Shown piece by piece: positions 18,172 through 26,983 of a DNA stretch of 64,000 nt. Location of the stretch: assembly GCA_963723745.1 (NCBI GenBank), contig CAVRRZ010000001.1, positions 434,001 through 498,000 on the forward strand. The letters run 5' to 3'. The notes under the pieces were generated by a model, which worked only from the letters and a program-made list of their open reading frames with translations, was not told the origin of the DNA and did no database searches. Position 1 is the stretch's first letter, and every line of letters starts with the position of its first letter. Source of the DNA: CAVRRZ01 sp963723745. Its GTDB lineage: Bacteria; Actinomycetota; Actinomycetes; Mycobacteriales; Geodermatophilaceae. A program made the translations under genes and the position numbers.

Positions 18172-18570
18172 CTACCCGCGCGGTGCCCCGGGGTGGGTGA
18201 GGGGGCGCAAGGGCAGGTGGGCGGCGAGGTCGGCCCGGTTGCCGCTCGCCGTCACGTGGCCGCCTGCGACGGCGTCGGACCAGGCGAGCTCGCCGGTGGC
18301 CAGGCGCAGCCAGGTGGCCGCGTCGGTCTCGACCACGTTCGGCGGCGTGCCCCGGGTGTGCCGCGGGCCGGGCACGCACTGGACGGCGACGTACGGCGGC
18401 ACCCGCAGCTCGACCGAGCGACCGGGCACCTGCTGGGCCAGCCACCGGGCACTGGTCCTGACCGCGTCCGCCACGACCGCGCGGGCCGGCTGCTCCGCCT
18501 CGCCCGCGAGCCAGGGACGCACCGCGTCGACGGCGGCACGCAGGTCCTCGGCCGGGATCGGCGCGGGCAT
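18172..18570 (-). CDS. Sterol-carrier (SCP2-like) family protein in the pur operon
   Basis: A 132-residue protein resembling the sterol carrier / maleylpyruvate-isomerase-type small proteins found between purL and purF in actinobacteria. Segments such as VELRVPPYVAVQCV and ATGELAWSDAVAGGHV fit the SCP2-like fold. Its ATG (18570-18568) overlaps the purL stop by one base, so expression is tied to purine enzymes. No purine role is known; the link is positional. Confidence 0.75.
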   Translation of the reverse strand: MPAPIPAEDLRAAVDAVRPWLAGEAEQPARAVVADAVRTSARWLAQQVPGRSVELRVPPYVAVQCVPGPRHTRGTPPNVVETDAATWLRLATGELAWSDAVAGGHVTASGNRADLAAHLPLRPLTHPGAPRG

Positions 18571-20883
18571 CAGCTGGTCGGGACGGTCCCCGCCGGGACG
18601 GTCCCGATCGTGATCTCCGGGGAGCCGAACAGCGCCGGCAGCGTCGCGCTCCAGGCGGCCCTGAGCTCGGCGAGCGGCAGCTCGAGCAGGTCGTCGACGA
18701 CCAGCGCGGGGCCGCCCGTCGTCCCCAGCTCGGTGACGGGGACGCCGGCCCGGTCGGCCGCCGTCCTCACCGCACCGGGGTCGGACGTCGTGACGACGGC
18801 GCGCGCGGCCGACTCGCTGAACAGCGCGGTGAACGGGTCGTCGCCGAGCGCGAGCCGGGCGCCGACCCCGAAGCGCAGCGCGGACTCCGCGAGCGCCTGC
18901 GCGAGGCCGCCGTCGGCCAGGTCGTGGGCCGAGCCGACCAGGCCCTCCCGCCCGAGCGCGGCGAGCAGGTCGCCCAGGGCCTTCTCGGCGGGCAGGTCGA
19001 CCACCGGCGGCCGGCCACCGAGGTGCCCGTGCACGACCGACGCCCAGGCGGACCCGCCGAACTCCGGCCGGGTGCCGCCGAGCAGCAGCACCGTCTCCCC
19101 CGGCGTCCGCCAGCCGGTCGGCACCCGGCGTGCGCACGTCGTCGTGCACACCCAGGACGCCGATCACCGGGGTCGGGTTGATCGGCACGTCGCCGGTCTG
19201 GTTGTAGAGGCTGACGTTGCCGCCGGTGACCGGCAGTCCCAGGTCGCGGCAGGCGTCGGCCAGCCCGCGCACGGCCTCGGCGAACTGCCACATGACCTCC
19301 GGCTCCTCGGGGGAGCCGAAGTTCAGGCAGTTGGTCACGGCCAGGGGCGTGGCCCCGGAGACGGCCACGTTGCGGTAGGCCTCGGCCAGGTTCAGCTGCG
19401 CGCCCGCGTACGGGTCGAGCCGGGCGTAGCGCGCATTGCCGTCGAGGGCCAGCGCGATGCCGCGGTGGCTCTGCTCGTCGATGCGCACCAGCCCGGCGTC
19501 GTCCGGCTGGGCCAGCACCGTGTTGCCGCGCACGTACCGGTCGTACTGCTCGGTGACCCACGTCTTGTCGGCGCCGTCCGGGCTGGCGACGACCGCCAGC
19601 CAGTGGGCCTGCAGCTCGGCACCGGTCCCCGGCCGCGGCAGCCGCGCCGGGTCGTCGGCCTGCAGCGCGTCCAGGTCGAGGGGGCGCTGCATCGGCCGCT
19701 CGTAGACGGGGCCCTCGTGCGCGACGGTCCGCGGCGGGACGTCGACGATGCGCTCACCCTGCCAGTCGATGGTGAGTCGGTCGCCGTCGGTGACCTCACC
19801 GATGACGGTGGCCAGCACGTCCCACTTGCGGCAGACCTCGAGGAACTCGTCGACCTTGGCCGGCTCGACGATCGCGCACATGCGCTCCTGCGACTCGCTC
19901 ATCAGGATCTCGGCCGGCGTCAGGGTGCTGTCGCGCAGCGGGACGAGGTCCAGGTCGACGTGCATGCCGCCGCTGCCGGCGCTGGCCAGCTCGGACGTCG
20001 CGCAGGACAGCCCGGCGCCGCCGAGGTCCTGGATGCCGGTGACCAGCTTCTGCTCGAAGAGCTCCAGGCAGGCCTCGATGAGCAGCTTCTCGGTGAACGG
20101 GTCGCCGACCTGCACGCTCGGTCGCTTGGCCGGGCCGCGCTCCCCGTCCTCTGCGCCGTCGAAGGTCTCCGACGCCAGGACCGACACCCCGCCGATGCCG
20201 TCGCCGCCGGTACGGGCGCCGAACAGGATCACCTTGTTGCCGGCGCCCTCGGCCTTGGCCAGGTGCACGTCCTCGTGCCGCATCACGCCCACGCAGAGCG
20301 CGTTGACCAGCGGATTGCCGGCGTAGCACTCGTCGAAGAGCAGCTCGCCGCCGATGTTGGGCAGGCCCAGGCAGTTGCCGTAGCCGCCGACACCGGCGAC
20401 GACGCCGGGCAGCACACGGGCGGTGTCGGGGGCGTCGGCCCGGCCGAATCGGAGCGAGTCCATGACCGCGATCGGCCGCGCGCCCATGGTGAGGATGTCG
20501 CGCACGATGCCGCCGACCCCGGTGGCCGCGCCCTGGTAGGGCTCCACGTAGCTGGGGTGGTTGTGCGACTCGACCTTGAACGTGACCGCGTAGCCGTCGC
20601 CGACGTCGACCACACCCGCGTTCTCGCCGATCCCGACGAGCAGCGCCTCGCTCCTCGGCAGGTCGCCGAACTGGCGCAGGTGGACCTTCGAGCTCTTGTA
20701 GGAGCAGTGCTCGCTCCACATGACGCTGTACATCGCCAGCTCGGCGGTGGTGGGCCGGCGGCCCAGGATGTCCCGGATCCGCAGGTACTCGTCGTCCTTG
20801 AGGCCGAGTTCGGACCAGGGCTGTTCCTCGTCCGGCGTGGCGGCCGCCCGCTCGACGGTGTCCGTTCCCATGGCTCGGGTCAT
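18570..20883 (-). CDS. purL: Phosphoribosylformylglycinamidine synthase subunit PurL (one frameshift)
   Basis: Small PurL of the PurSQL type. Seen are WSEHCSYKSSK, VESHNHPSYVEPYQG, NIGGELLFD, QDLGGAGLSCATSE and DLADGGLAQALAE. One extra base near 19125 shifts the frame; the corrected length is 770 residues, as expected. The ATG at 20883 overlaps the purQ stop (ATGA). It works with PurQ (glutaminase) and PurS to amidate FGAR. Confidence 0.94.
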
Positions 20884-21551
20884 GCTGCCAGCGCCGCCTT
20901 CAGGACGGAGGTGAAGAAGCCCAGGCCGTCGGTCGAGGGACCGGTCAGGTCCTCGACCGCGTGCTCCGGATGCGGCATGAGGCCGACGACGCGGCCGTTC
21001 TCGCTGGTCACCCCGGCGATGTCGGCCAGGCTGCCGTTCGGGTTGCCGTCGACGTAGCGGACGGCGACCCGCCCGTCGGCCTCGAGCCGCTCGAGCTCGG
21101 CCGGCGAGGCGACGTACCTGCCCTCGCCGTTCTTGACCGGGACGACGATCCGCTGCCCCTGCTCGTAGGCGCTGGTCCAGGCGGTGTCCGCCCGCTCGAC
21201 GCGCAGCGCCTGGTCGCGGTTGCGGAAGTGCAGGTGGCTGTTGCGGGTCAGCGCGCCCGGCAGGAGGCCGGCCTCGCAGAGCACCTGGAAGCCGTTGCAG
21301 ATGCCCAGCACCGGCAGGCCCTGCCCGGCCCGGTCGACGACGTCGCGCATCAGGGGTGCGCGGGCGGCGATCGCCCCGGCGCGCAGGTAGTCGCCGTAGG
21401 AGAAGCCGCCAGGGAGGACGACGGCGTCGACGTCCTTGAGGTCGTGGTCGGCGTGCCAGAGCGCGACGGGCTCCCCGCCGGCGAGGCGCACCGCGCGGGC
21501 GGCGTCGACGTCGTCCAGGGAGCCCGGGAAGGTGATGACCCCGATGCGCAC
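20880..21551 (-). CDS. purQ: Phosphoribosylformylglycinamidine synthase glutaminase subunit
   Basis: A 223-residue class I glutamine amidotransferase. The nucleophile is in LPVLGICNGFQVLCE, with the oxyanion region LPGGFSYGDYLRAG and the His-Glu pair in MPHPEHAVE. It supplies ammonia to PurL. GTG 21551 lies 5 bases after the purS stop. Confidence 0.96.
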   Translation of the reverse strand: MRIGVITFPGSLDDVDAARAVRLAGGEPVALWHADHDLKDVDAVVLPGGFSYGDYLRAGAIAARAPLMRDVVDRAGQGLPVLGICNGFQVLCEAGLLPGALTRNSHLHFRNRDQALRVERADTAWTSAYEQGQRIVVPVKNGEGRYVASPAELERLEADGRVAVRYVDGNPNGSLADIAGVTSENGRVVGLMPHPEHAVEDLTGPSTDGLGFFTSVLKAALAA

Positions 21552-21556
21552 GCTGC

Positions 21557-21796
21557 TCAGTCCTTGGGGAGGTGGAGTTCGACGTCCTCGATGACCGGGT
21601 TGGCCAGCAGCGTCTCGGCGATCTGCGTCAGCTCCGCCTCGTCGGGCGTGCCGTCGACCTCGAGCACGAAGTGCTTGCCCTGCCGGACGCTGCGGATGCC
21701 GCTGTGGCCGAGCCGGCCGAGCGCGCCGAGGACCGCCTGACCCTGGGGGTCGGAGATCTCCGGCTTGAGGACGACGTCGACGACCACCCGTGGCAC
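21557..21796 (-). CDS. purS: Phosphoribosylformylglycinamidine synthase subunit PurS
   Basis: A 79-residue subunit with VVVDVVLKPEISDPQGQAV and the C-terminal ANPVIEDVEL typical of PurS, which bridges PurQ and PurL. GTG 21796 is right because it gives family length and sits 7 bases after a leaderless -10 element; the longer open frame upstream has no homology. First gene of the pur operon. Confidence 0.93.
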   Translation of the reverse strand: MPRVVVDVVLKPEISDPQGQAVLGALGRLGHSGIRSVRQGKHFVLEVDGTPDEAELTQIAETLLANPVIEDVELHLPKD

Positions 21797-21803
21797 GCAG
21801 CCG

Positions 21804-21809
21804 AGACTA
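21804..21809 (-). promoter_or_regulatory. Leaderless -10 element (TAGTCT) of the purSQL-scp2-purFM operon
   Basis: On the minus strand TAGTCT is followed by 7 bases and the purS GTG. No ribosome site or purine riboswitch is visible. Confidence 0.55.
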
Positions 21810-21957
21810 CAAGGGGCCCACGGCGCCGTCGGGGGCCACCGGGACATCGAGGCCGAAGGGCCCCGCGTGGCGAGGCGGGATGCCCTTGTCACGAGCGGCT
21901 CACCAGCGAAGACTCGGAGCACCGGCGCCGGCAGCCGGGCGAGGGGGAGGCGCCGTC

Positions 21958-23547
21958 ATGGACGCGACGAGATCCCGTGCCGCACAGCACCGCCTGGCCC
22001 GCCTGGTGGCGCTGGGCGCGCTGCTGCTGACGTTCGTCGTCGCGCCGACCGACCGGCAGGCGCAGGCCGCCACGCTGTTCGGCAACGACATCTCCTGGCC
22101 GCAGTGCCCGACGTCCGACGGCGGCTTCGGCCTGCCGATGCCCCCGACGTCCGCCCAGTTCGTCATCGTCGGGCTCACGCGGGGCCTGGCGTTCACCGAG
22201 AACCCCTGCCTGGCCGACCAGGTGCAGTGGCTGCGCGACAACGGCAAGCCCAACCACGCCTACGCGATGGGGACGTTCCCGACCGCGGCGCAGCAGACGA
22301 CGTACGGCGCGGCCGGGCCGTGGTCGGCCGTCACGCGCGCCGGCCGGCTGAGCAACACCGGCTACGCCGCGGCCGAGTTCGCCGTGGCCTCGATGCTGCG
22401 CGTCGGATGGCGGCCACCGATGGTGTGGATCGACGTCGAGCCGCGCCCCGCGCAGCCCTGGCCGAGCGGCAGCGCGGCTGCCGAGCAGGAGAACCGCTAC
22501 GTCATCGAGGGCCTCATGCGCGGGCTCCGGGACAACGGCTTCTCCTACGGCCTGTACTCCTACACCAACGGCTGGCGCGAGATCGTCGGCGACTGGTACC
22601 TGCCGACCGTGCCCGTCTGGGCCACCGCCGGCGAGCTGGACTACCCGGACGAGGCCCTCGACCGGTGCTCGCAGCCGAGCTTCTCCGGCGGGCGGGTCTA
22701 CATCTCGCAGTGGTACGACGCCACCCGCGACTACGACCGCACGTGCAGCTGGTACTCCTTCCAGCCGCCCGCGATGCCGCCGGCGATCATGACCGGTTCA
22801 CTGCACGACTGGGACGCGAACTGGACCAACGACGTCCTGCGGCTGAACACCTCGGGCCACCTGTGGCACAACCGCGGCAACGGGACCGGCACGTTCGACG
22901 GCCGAGCCGCGATGGCGACCGGCATGACCGCCGTGCGGGAGCTGATCGCCCCCGGTGACTTCACCGGCGACCGGCGGCACGACCTGCTGACGCTGGACAC
23001 CTCGGGACGGTTGTGGCTGCACCGCGGCGACGGCAGGGGCGGCCTGGCCCCGCGCGCGCAGGTGCTGTCCGGTTGGTCGGGCATGCGCGTGGTCGCCTCG
23101 CCGGGCGACTTCAGCGGCGACGGGCGCTCGGACCTGCTGGCGCTGGACACCTCCGGGCGACTGTGGCTCTACCGGGGGCGCGACGACGGGCGGGTGTCCC
23201 CGCGTACCCAGGTGCTCTCGGGCTGGGGCGGCATGACCGACGTGATCGGCGTCGGCGACCTGACGCTGGATCGCCGTGCCGACCTGGTCGCCCTCGACAG
23301 CGGCGGGCGGCTCTGGCTCTACCCCGGCAACGGCTCGGGCGGCATCACCCCGCGCACCCTGCTGGCCAGCGGCTGGACGATGGCCCGGATCGCCGCGCCC
23401 GGCGACTTCGACGGCGACCGGCTCGTCGACCTCCTCGTGCTGAACCCGGCCGGCGAGCTGGGCCTCTACCCGGGAACCGCGAGCGGCGGGCTGGGCACGC
23501 GGCGCCTCGTGACGACCAACTGGGCCGGCGTCCGCGACCTCGCCTGA
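21958..23547 (+). CDS. Secreted protein: glycoside-hydrolase-like (GH25/DUF1906-like) domain plus FG-GAP repeats
   Basis: A 529-residue exported protein. A signal peptide ends near residue 37. Residues about 38-270 begin FGNDISWPQCP and include MVWIDVEPRP and VYISQWYDATRDYD, like lysozyme-type TIM-barrel domains of actinobacteria. Then come about five repeats of 50 residues with GDFTGDRRHDLLTLDTSG and GRLWLYRG, the FG-GAP/VCBS pattern that makes a calcium-binding beta-propeller. It is probably a cell-wall or matrix-acting hydrolase or binder; catalytic competence is not certain. ATG 21958 follows GGGGGAGG. Confidence 0.78.
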   Translation: MDATRSRAAQHRLARLVALGALLLTFVVAPTDRQAQAATLFGNDISWPQCPTSDGGFGLPMPPTSAQFVIVGLTRGLAFTENPCLADQVQWLRDNGKPNHAYAMGTFPTAAQQTTYGAAGPWSAVTRAGRLSNTGYAAAEFAVASMLRVGWRPPMVWIDVEPRPAQPWPSGSAAAEQENRYVIEGLMRGLRDNGFSYGLYSYTNGWREIVGDWYLPTVPVWATAGELDYPDEALDRCSQPSFSGGRVYISQWYDATRDYDRTCSWYSFQPPAMPPAIMTGSLHDWDANWTNDVLRLNTSGHLWHNRGNGTGTFDGRAAMATGMTAVRELIAPGDFTGDRRHDLLTLDTSGRLWLHRGDGRGGLAPRAQVLSGWSGMRVVASPGDFSGDGRSDLLALDTSGRLWLYRGRDDGRVSPRTQVLSGWGGMTDVIGVGDLTLDRRADLVALDSGGRLWLYPGNGSGGITPRTLLASGWTMARIAAPGDFDGDRLVDLLVLNPAGELGLYPGTASGGLGTRRLVTTNWAGVRDLA

Positions 23548-23574
23548 CCGCCGCCAGCCGTCCGCCCGCGTCGG

Positions 23575-23632
23575 CGAGATCTGCACACTCGTACGCATCA
23601 GGCGCGCGATGCGTACGAGTGTGCAGATCTCG
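23575..23632. repeat. Long inverted repeat, copy 1 (25-bp perfect arms, 8-base loop)
   Basis: Arms 23575-23599 and 23608-23632 are perfect complements, with loop AGGCGCGC. The arm sequence is the same as in the palindrome at 24581-24642. It sits 19 bases after the DUF559 nuclease stop and 27 bases after the FG-GAP gene. It could end transcription, but arm identity with copy 2 suggests a mobile or bound element. Confidence 0.95.
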
Positions 23633-23651
23633 TTGCTGGGGCCGCGGTGAG

Positions 23652-24569
23652 TCAGCGGAGAGCGGCCCGGATCGCGGCGATCACGTAGTCGGGCCGGCCG
23701 TACAGGTCCGCAGAGGAGAAGCGCAGGACCGTCCAGCCGGCGGCGACGAGCCCGTTCTGGCGACGGAGGTCCTGGACGAAGACGTCGCGCTCGCGGTGCA
23801 GATCACCGTCGAACTCGACCAGCACCAACTTGTCCGGCCACGCGAGGTCCGTCTGGCCGACGAACGCCCCACCTTGCGACCGGATGACGTGCTGCATCTC
23901 CGGTGCCGGCAACCCGGCCTCGTGGATCATCCACCGGAGCACCGACTCCTGCGGGGACTGGGCGCGCGCGTCGGCCAGCGGGAGCACCTCCCGCGCCCTC
24001 GCCGCGCCCCGTCCGTCCGGACGCAGTGCCAGCTGGCGGGCCAGGTCGTCGGCCGAGCAGTGTCGCGCGAGCAGTTGGTCGGACACCGCGAGCAGGGCCG
24101 CGGGCGGCAGCATCGTTGCGAGGTCGCGCCAGGTCCGCGGGGGCGTGGTGATTCGGACGCCGTGCGACGTGGTCACCTCCTCGTCGACGAGAGGGCAACG
24201 ATGGATGGACCGATCCGCTCGCGCCCGGACTGCAGACCCCGTGCTGACCGTGAGGTGGATGCGATCGTCGTCCGACCGGAACGGCAGCTGGAGCTTCCAC
24301 ATCGCGGCCGCGGTCGTATGACTGACGACGGCACCCTCGGGGGCCGTCATCAGGACGGCGTCGATCCGAGTCCCCAGGTCCTCGGCGACGGCTCGCGGCA
24401 GGTAGGTGTCGCGGGACAGCCGGACGACGTCCCGCCGCCGCAACTGGCGGTCGTTGATCCCGGCCTCGAAGGCCATGGCTCTGGTGACCGGTCCGGTGAG
24501 TCGCAGTTGAGCGCGTCGAGAAGGCACCGCGGAAGCGTGGCCCAACGGCGGCGCCGCTGTGCTCTCCAT
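23652..24569 (-). CDS. DUF559 nuclease-like protein with AbiEi-type N-terminus
   Basis: A 305-residue protein. The N-terminal half (GPVTRAMAFEAGINDRQL, then HTTAAAMWKLQLPF) resembles the AbiEi antitoxin-like winged-helix domain. The C-terminal half is a DUF559, Vsr/PD-(D/E)XK-like nuclease domain with FVGQTDLAWP and LVLVEFDGDLHRE supplying the D...ExD acidic residues, followed by VLRFSSADL. It stands alone, enclosed by two copies of the same palindrome, 19 bases downstream and 11 bases upstream. ATG 24569 is chosen; a start at 24596 would lie inside the upstream palindrome. No partner toxin is adjacent. Confidence 0.78.
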   Translation of the reverse strand: MESTAAPPLGHASAVPSRRAQLRLTGPVTRAMAFEAGINDRQLRRRDVVRLSRDTYLPRAVAEDLGTRIDAVLMTAPEGAVVSHTTAAAMWKLQLPFRSDDDRIHLTVSTGSAVRARADRSIHRCPLVDEEVTTSHGVRITTPPRTWRDLATMLPPAALLAVSDQLLARHCSADDLARQLALRPDGRGAARAREVLPLADARAQSPQESVLRWMIHEAGLPAPEMQHVIRSQGGAFVGQTDLAWPDKLVLVEFDGDLHRERDVFVQDLRRQNGLVAAGWTVLRFSSADLYGRPDYVIAAIRAALR

Positions 24570-24580
24570 CCACAGGCTGT

Positions 24581-24642
24581 GGCGAGATCTGCACACTCGT
24601 ACGCATCAGGCGCCTGATGCGTACGAGTGTGCAGATCTCGCC
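24581..24642. repeat. 62-bp perfect palindrome, copy 2
   Basis: Every base from 24581 pairs with its mirror about the centre 24611/24612. The central 8 bases are AGGCGCCT. The arm matches copy 1. It ends 11 bases upstream of the DUF559 start codon and can form a hairpin or cruciform. A smaller CCGGG-GAAAA-CCCGG hairpin follows at 24641-24655. Confidence 0.97.
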
Positions 24643-24685
24643 GGGGAAAACCCGGCCGCCGTCCCCTCGGAACCCCGTGGACGCG

Positions 24686-25576
24686 TCAGGTGAAGGTGCG
24701 GCCGGTCAGCTTCTCGTAGGCGGTCACGTAGCGCTCCCGGGTGGCGGCGACCACGTCGTCCGGGAGCTCCGGCGGCGGCGACACCCTGTCCCAGCCCGAC
24801 GACGTGAGCCAGTCGCGGACGAACTGCTTGTCGTAGGAGGGCTGCGGCGCCCCCGGGGACCAGGTGTCGGCCGGCCAGAAGCGCGACGAGTCCGGCGTGA
24901 GCACCTCGTCGCCGAGCACCAGGCCCCGTTCCCCGTCCGCCCCGCCCGCGTCGACGCCGAATTCGAACTTCGTGTCGGCCAGGATGATCCCGGCCCGCCC
25001 GGCCAGCTCGGTCCCGCGCCGGTACAGCGCGAGGGTCAGCTCGCGCAGCTCCTCGGCCCGGGCGGCGCCCACGGCGGTGACGACGGAGGCGAAGTCGATG
25101 GCCTCGTCGTGCTCGCCGACGTCGGCCTTGGTGGACGGCGTGAACACCGGCGCGGGCAGCCGCGAGCCCTCGACCAGGCCCGGCGGCAGGGCGACGTCCC
25201 GGATCGACCCGGTGCGCCCGTACTCGACGGTGCCCGAGCCGGACAGGTAACCCCGTGCCACGCACTCGACCGGCAGCATCTCCAGGCGGCGGACCAGCAT
25301 CGCGCGGCCGGCCACGGACGCCGGGACGTCGTCGGCCGACACCAGGTGGGAGGACGCCCCGAACTGCGCCAGCACCGGCTCGAGCTGCTCGAACCACCAC
25401 ACCGACAGCTGGGTGAGCACCCGTCCCTTGTCGGGGATCGGCGTGGGCAGGACGACGTCGTAGGCCGAGATGCGGTCCGAGGCGACCAGCAGCAGCCGGT
25501 CGGGGGCGGCCGGGGAGGAGGCGTCGTAGATCTCCCGCACCTTGCCCCGCGCGATCAGGGGCAGCTCCACGCTCAC
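24686..25576 (-). CDS. purC: Phosphoribosylaminoimidazole-succinocarboxamide synthase
   Basis: SAICAR synthetase, 296 residues: GKVREIYD near the N-terminus, DRISAYDVVLPTPIPDKG, VARGYLSGSG, ILADTKFEFG and SYDKQFVRDWL are family signatures. It joins aspartate to CAIR. GTG 25576 overlaps the purB stop (GTGA), so the purB-purC pair is coupled. No frameshift is seen here. Confidence 0.96.
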   Translation of the reverse strand: MSVELPLIARGKVREIYDASSPAAPDRLLLVASDRISAYDVVLPTPIPDKGRVLTQLSVWWFEQLEPVLAQFGASSHLVSADDVPASVAGRAMLVRRLEMLPVECVARGYLSGSGTVEYGRTGSIRDVALPPGLVEGSRLPAPVFTPSTKADVGEHDEAIDFASVVTAVGAARAEELRELTLALYRRGTELAGRAGIILADTKFEFGVDAGGADGERGLVLGDEVLTPDSSRFWPADTWSPGAPQPSYDKQFVRDWLTSSGWDRVSPPPELPDDVVAATRERYVTAYEKLTGRTFT

Positions 25577-26880
25577 GTCAGCGCGGCCAGTCGGTCGAAC
25601 ATCGGGCCCAGGTTGGCCACGTACTGCTCCGGACGGCAGATCTCGTCGAGCCGCGCCTCGTCCAGCGCGACGTCCTGGGCGGCTGCGCGGCCGCGGAGGG
25701 TCTCGCGGAACGGCGTCCCGGTGTTCCACGTCTCCATGGCCGCCGACTGGACCAGGGCGTAGGCGTCCTCGCGGGACAGCCCGCCCTCGACCAGCTCCAG
25801 CAGCACCGACGAGGTGTAGATCAGCCCACCGGTGGACTCCAGGTTCGCCCGCATCCGGTCGGCGTCGACGACCAGGTTCTCGACCAGGCCGGCGGTCAGG
25901 TGCAGCAGGTAGTCGGTGGTGATCGCCGCGTCGGGCAGGAACACCCGCTCGGTGGACGAGTGCGAGATGTCGCGCTCGTGCCAGAGCGGGATGCCCTCCA
26001 TCACCGGCACGATCGCGGCGCGCACCACCCGCGCCAGGCCGGCGATGCGCTCGGACCGGATCGGGTTCTTCTTGTGCGGCATCGCACTCGAGCCCTTCTG
26101 GCCCGAGCCGAACGCCTCCGACAGCTCCCGCACCTCGGTGCGCTGCCCGTGCCGCACCTCGAGCGCGATCGCCTCGCAGACCGTGGCGATGATCGCCAGG
26201 GTCGAGACCCACTCGGAGATCGAGTCGCGCAGCACCACCTGGGTCGACGCGTCCGCCGGCCGCAGACCCAGCGCCTCGGCCACGAAGACCTCGACCGACG
26301 GGTCGATCAGCGAGTACGTGCCGACGGCGCCGGAGATGGCGACCACGCCGACCCGCTCCCGCGCCGTCCGCAACCGGTCCCGCGAGCGGGCCATGGCGAA
26401 GGCCAGGTCGGCCACCCGATGCCCCCACACGTCGGGCTCGGCGTGCACGCCGTGCGTCCGCCCCACCTTGATCGTGTCCTTGTGCGCCAGGCCGTGGTCG
26501 CGCAGCGCGGCCACCAGGCGGTCGGCCTTGGCGAGTAGGACGTCGGTGGCGTCGGTGAGCTGCACCGCCAGCGCCGTGTCCAGCAGGTCGGACGACGTCA
26601 TGCCGTGGTGCACGTACGCGGCGGCCGAGCGCGGCGAGGTGTTGTCCGCCCAGGCGGTGAGGAAGGCGATGACGTCGTGCTGGGTCGTCTCCTCGATCTC
26701 CGCGACCCGCTCGGGGGTGGGGGGCGGCGCGTCGCGCACCGGCTGCACCACGTCGGCGGGCACCCGGCCGGCGGCCGCGTGCGCCTCGAGCACGAGGGTC
26801 TCCACGCGGCACCACAGCTCGTACTTGTGCGAGTCGCTCCAGACCCGACCCATCTCCGGGAGCGTGTAGCGCTCGATCAT
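25573..26880 (-). CDS. purB: Adenylosuccinate lyase
   Basis: A 435-residue fumarase-superfamily lyase with TSSDLLDTALAV, the catalytic-His region KVGRTHGVHAEP and the signature loop GSSAMPHKKNPIRSE. It splits SAICAR and adenylosuccinate. ATG 26880 gives the usual N-terminus MIERYTLPEMG. First gene of the purB-purC unit, divergent from the AI-2E family gene. Confidence 0.96.
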   Translation of the reverse strand: MIERYTLPEMGRVWSDSHKYELWCRVETLVLEAHAAAGRVPADVVQPVRDAPPPTPERVAEIEETTQHDVIAFLTAWADNTSPRSAAAYVHHGMTSSDLLDTALAVQLTDATDVLLAKADRLVAALRDHGLAHKDTIKVGRTHGVHAEPDVWGHRVADLAFAMARSRDRLRTARERVGVVAISGAVGTYSLIDPSVEVFVAEALGLRPADASTQVVLRDSISEWVSTLAIIATVCEAIALEVRHGQRTEVRELSEAFGSGQKGSSAMPHKKNPIRSERIAGLARVVRAAIVPVMEGIPLWHERDISHSSTERVFLPDAAITTDYLLHLTAGLVENLVVDADRMRANLESTGGLIYTSSVLLELVEGGLSREDAYALVQSAAMETWNTGTPFRETLRGRAAAQDVALDEARLDEICRPEQYVANLGPMFDRLAALT

Positions 26881-26983
26881 CGGGGTATCGCCCGCTTCAG
26901 CTCAGCTCGTCGCACCACGAGGACATCCTCCCGCAGGGCTAACGTGATCATGGACGGCCCCTACGGTCAGCGGGAGGCAGGCG

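Noticed and set aside
15565..20883. purM, purF and purL as true pseudogenes
   Set aside because: All motifs are present, corrected lengths are normal, and the same type of indel hits unrelated genes in the same stretch; sequence error is simpler.
17587..21057. Open frame of 1,156 codons on the plus strand
   Set aside because: It is antisense to purF, the SCP2-like gene, purL and purQ. Long shadow frames are expected at this GC content; it has no family signature and low-complexity composition.
23575..24642. Classical IS200/IS605 element or integrated plasmid
   Set aside because: No HUH or TnpB protein is present, and the enclosed gene is DUF559. No integrase, phage or plasmid gene lies nearby.
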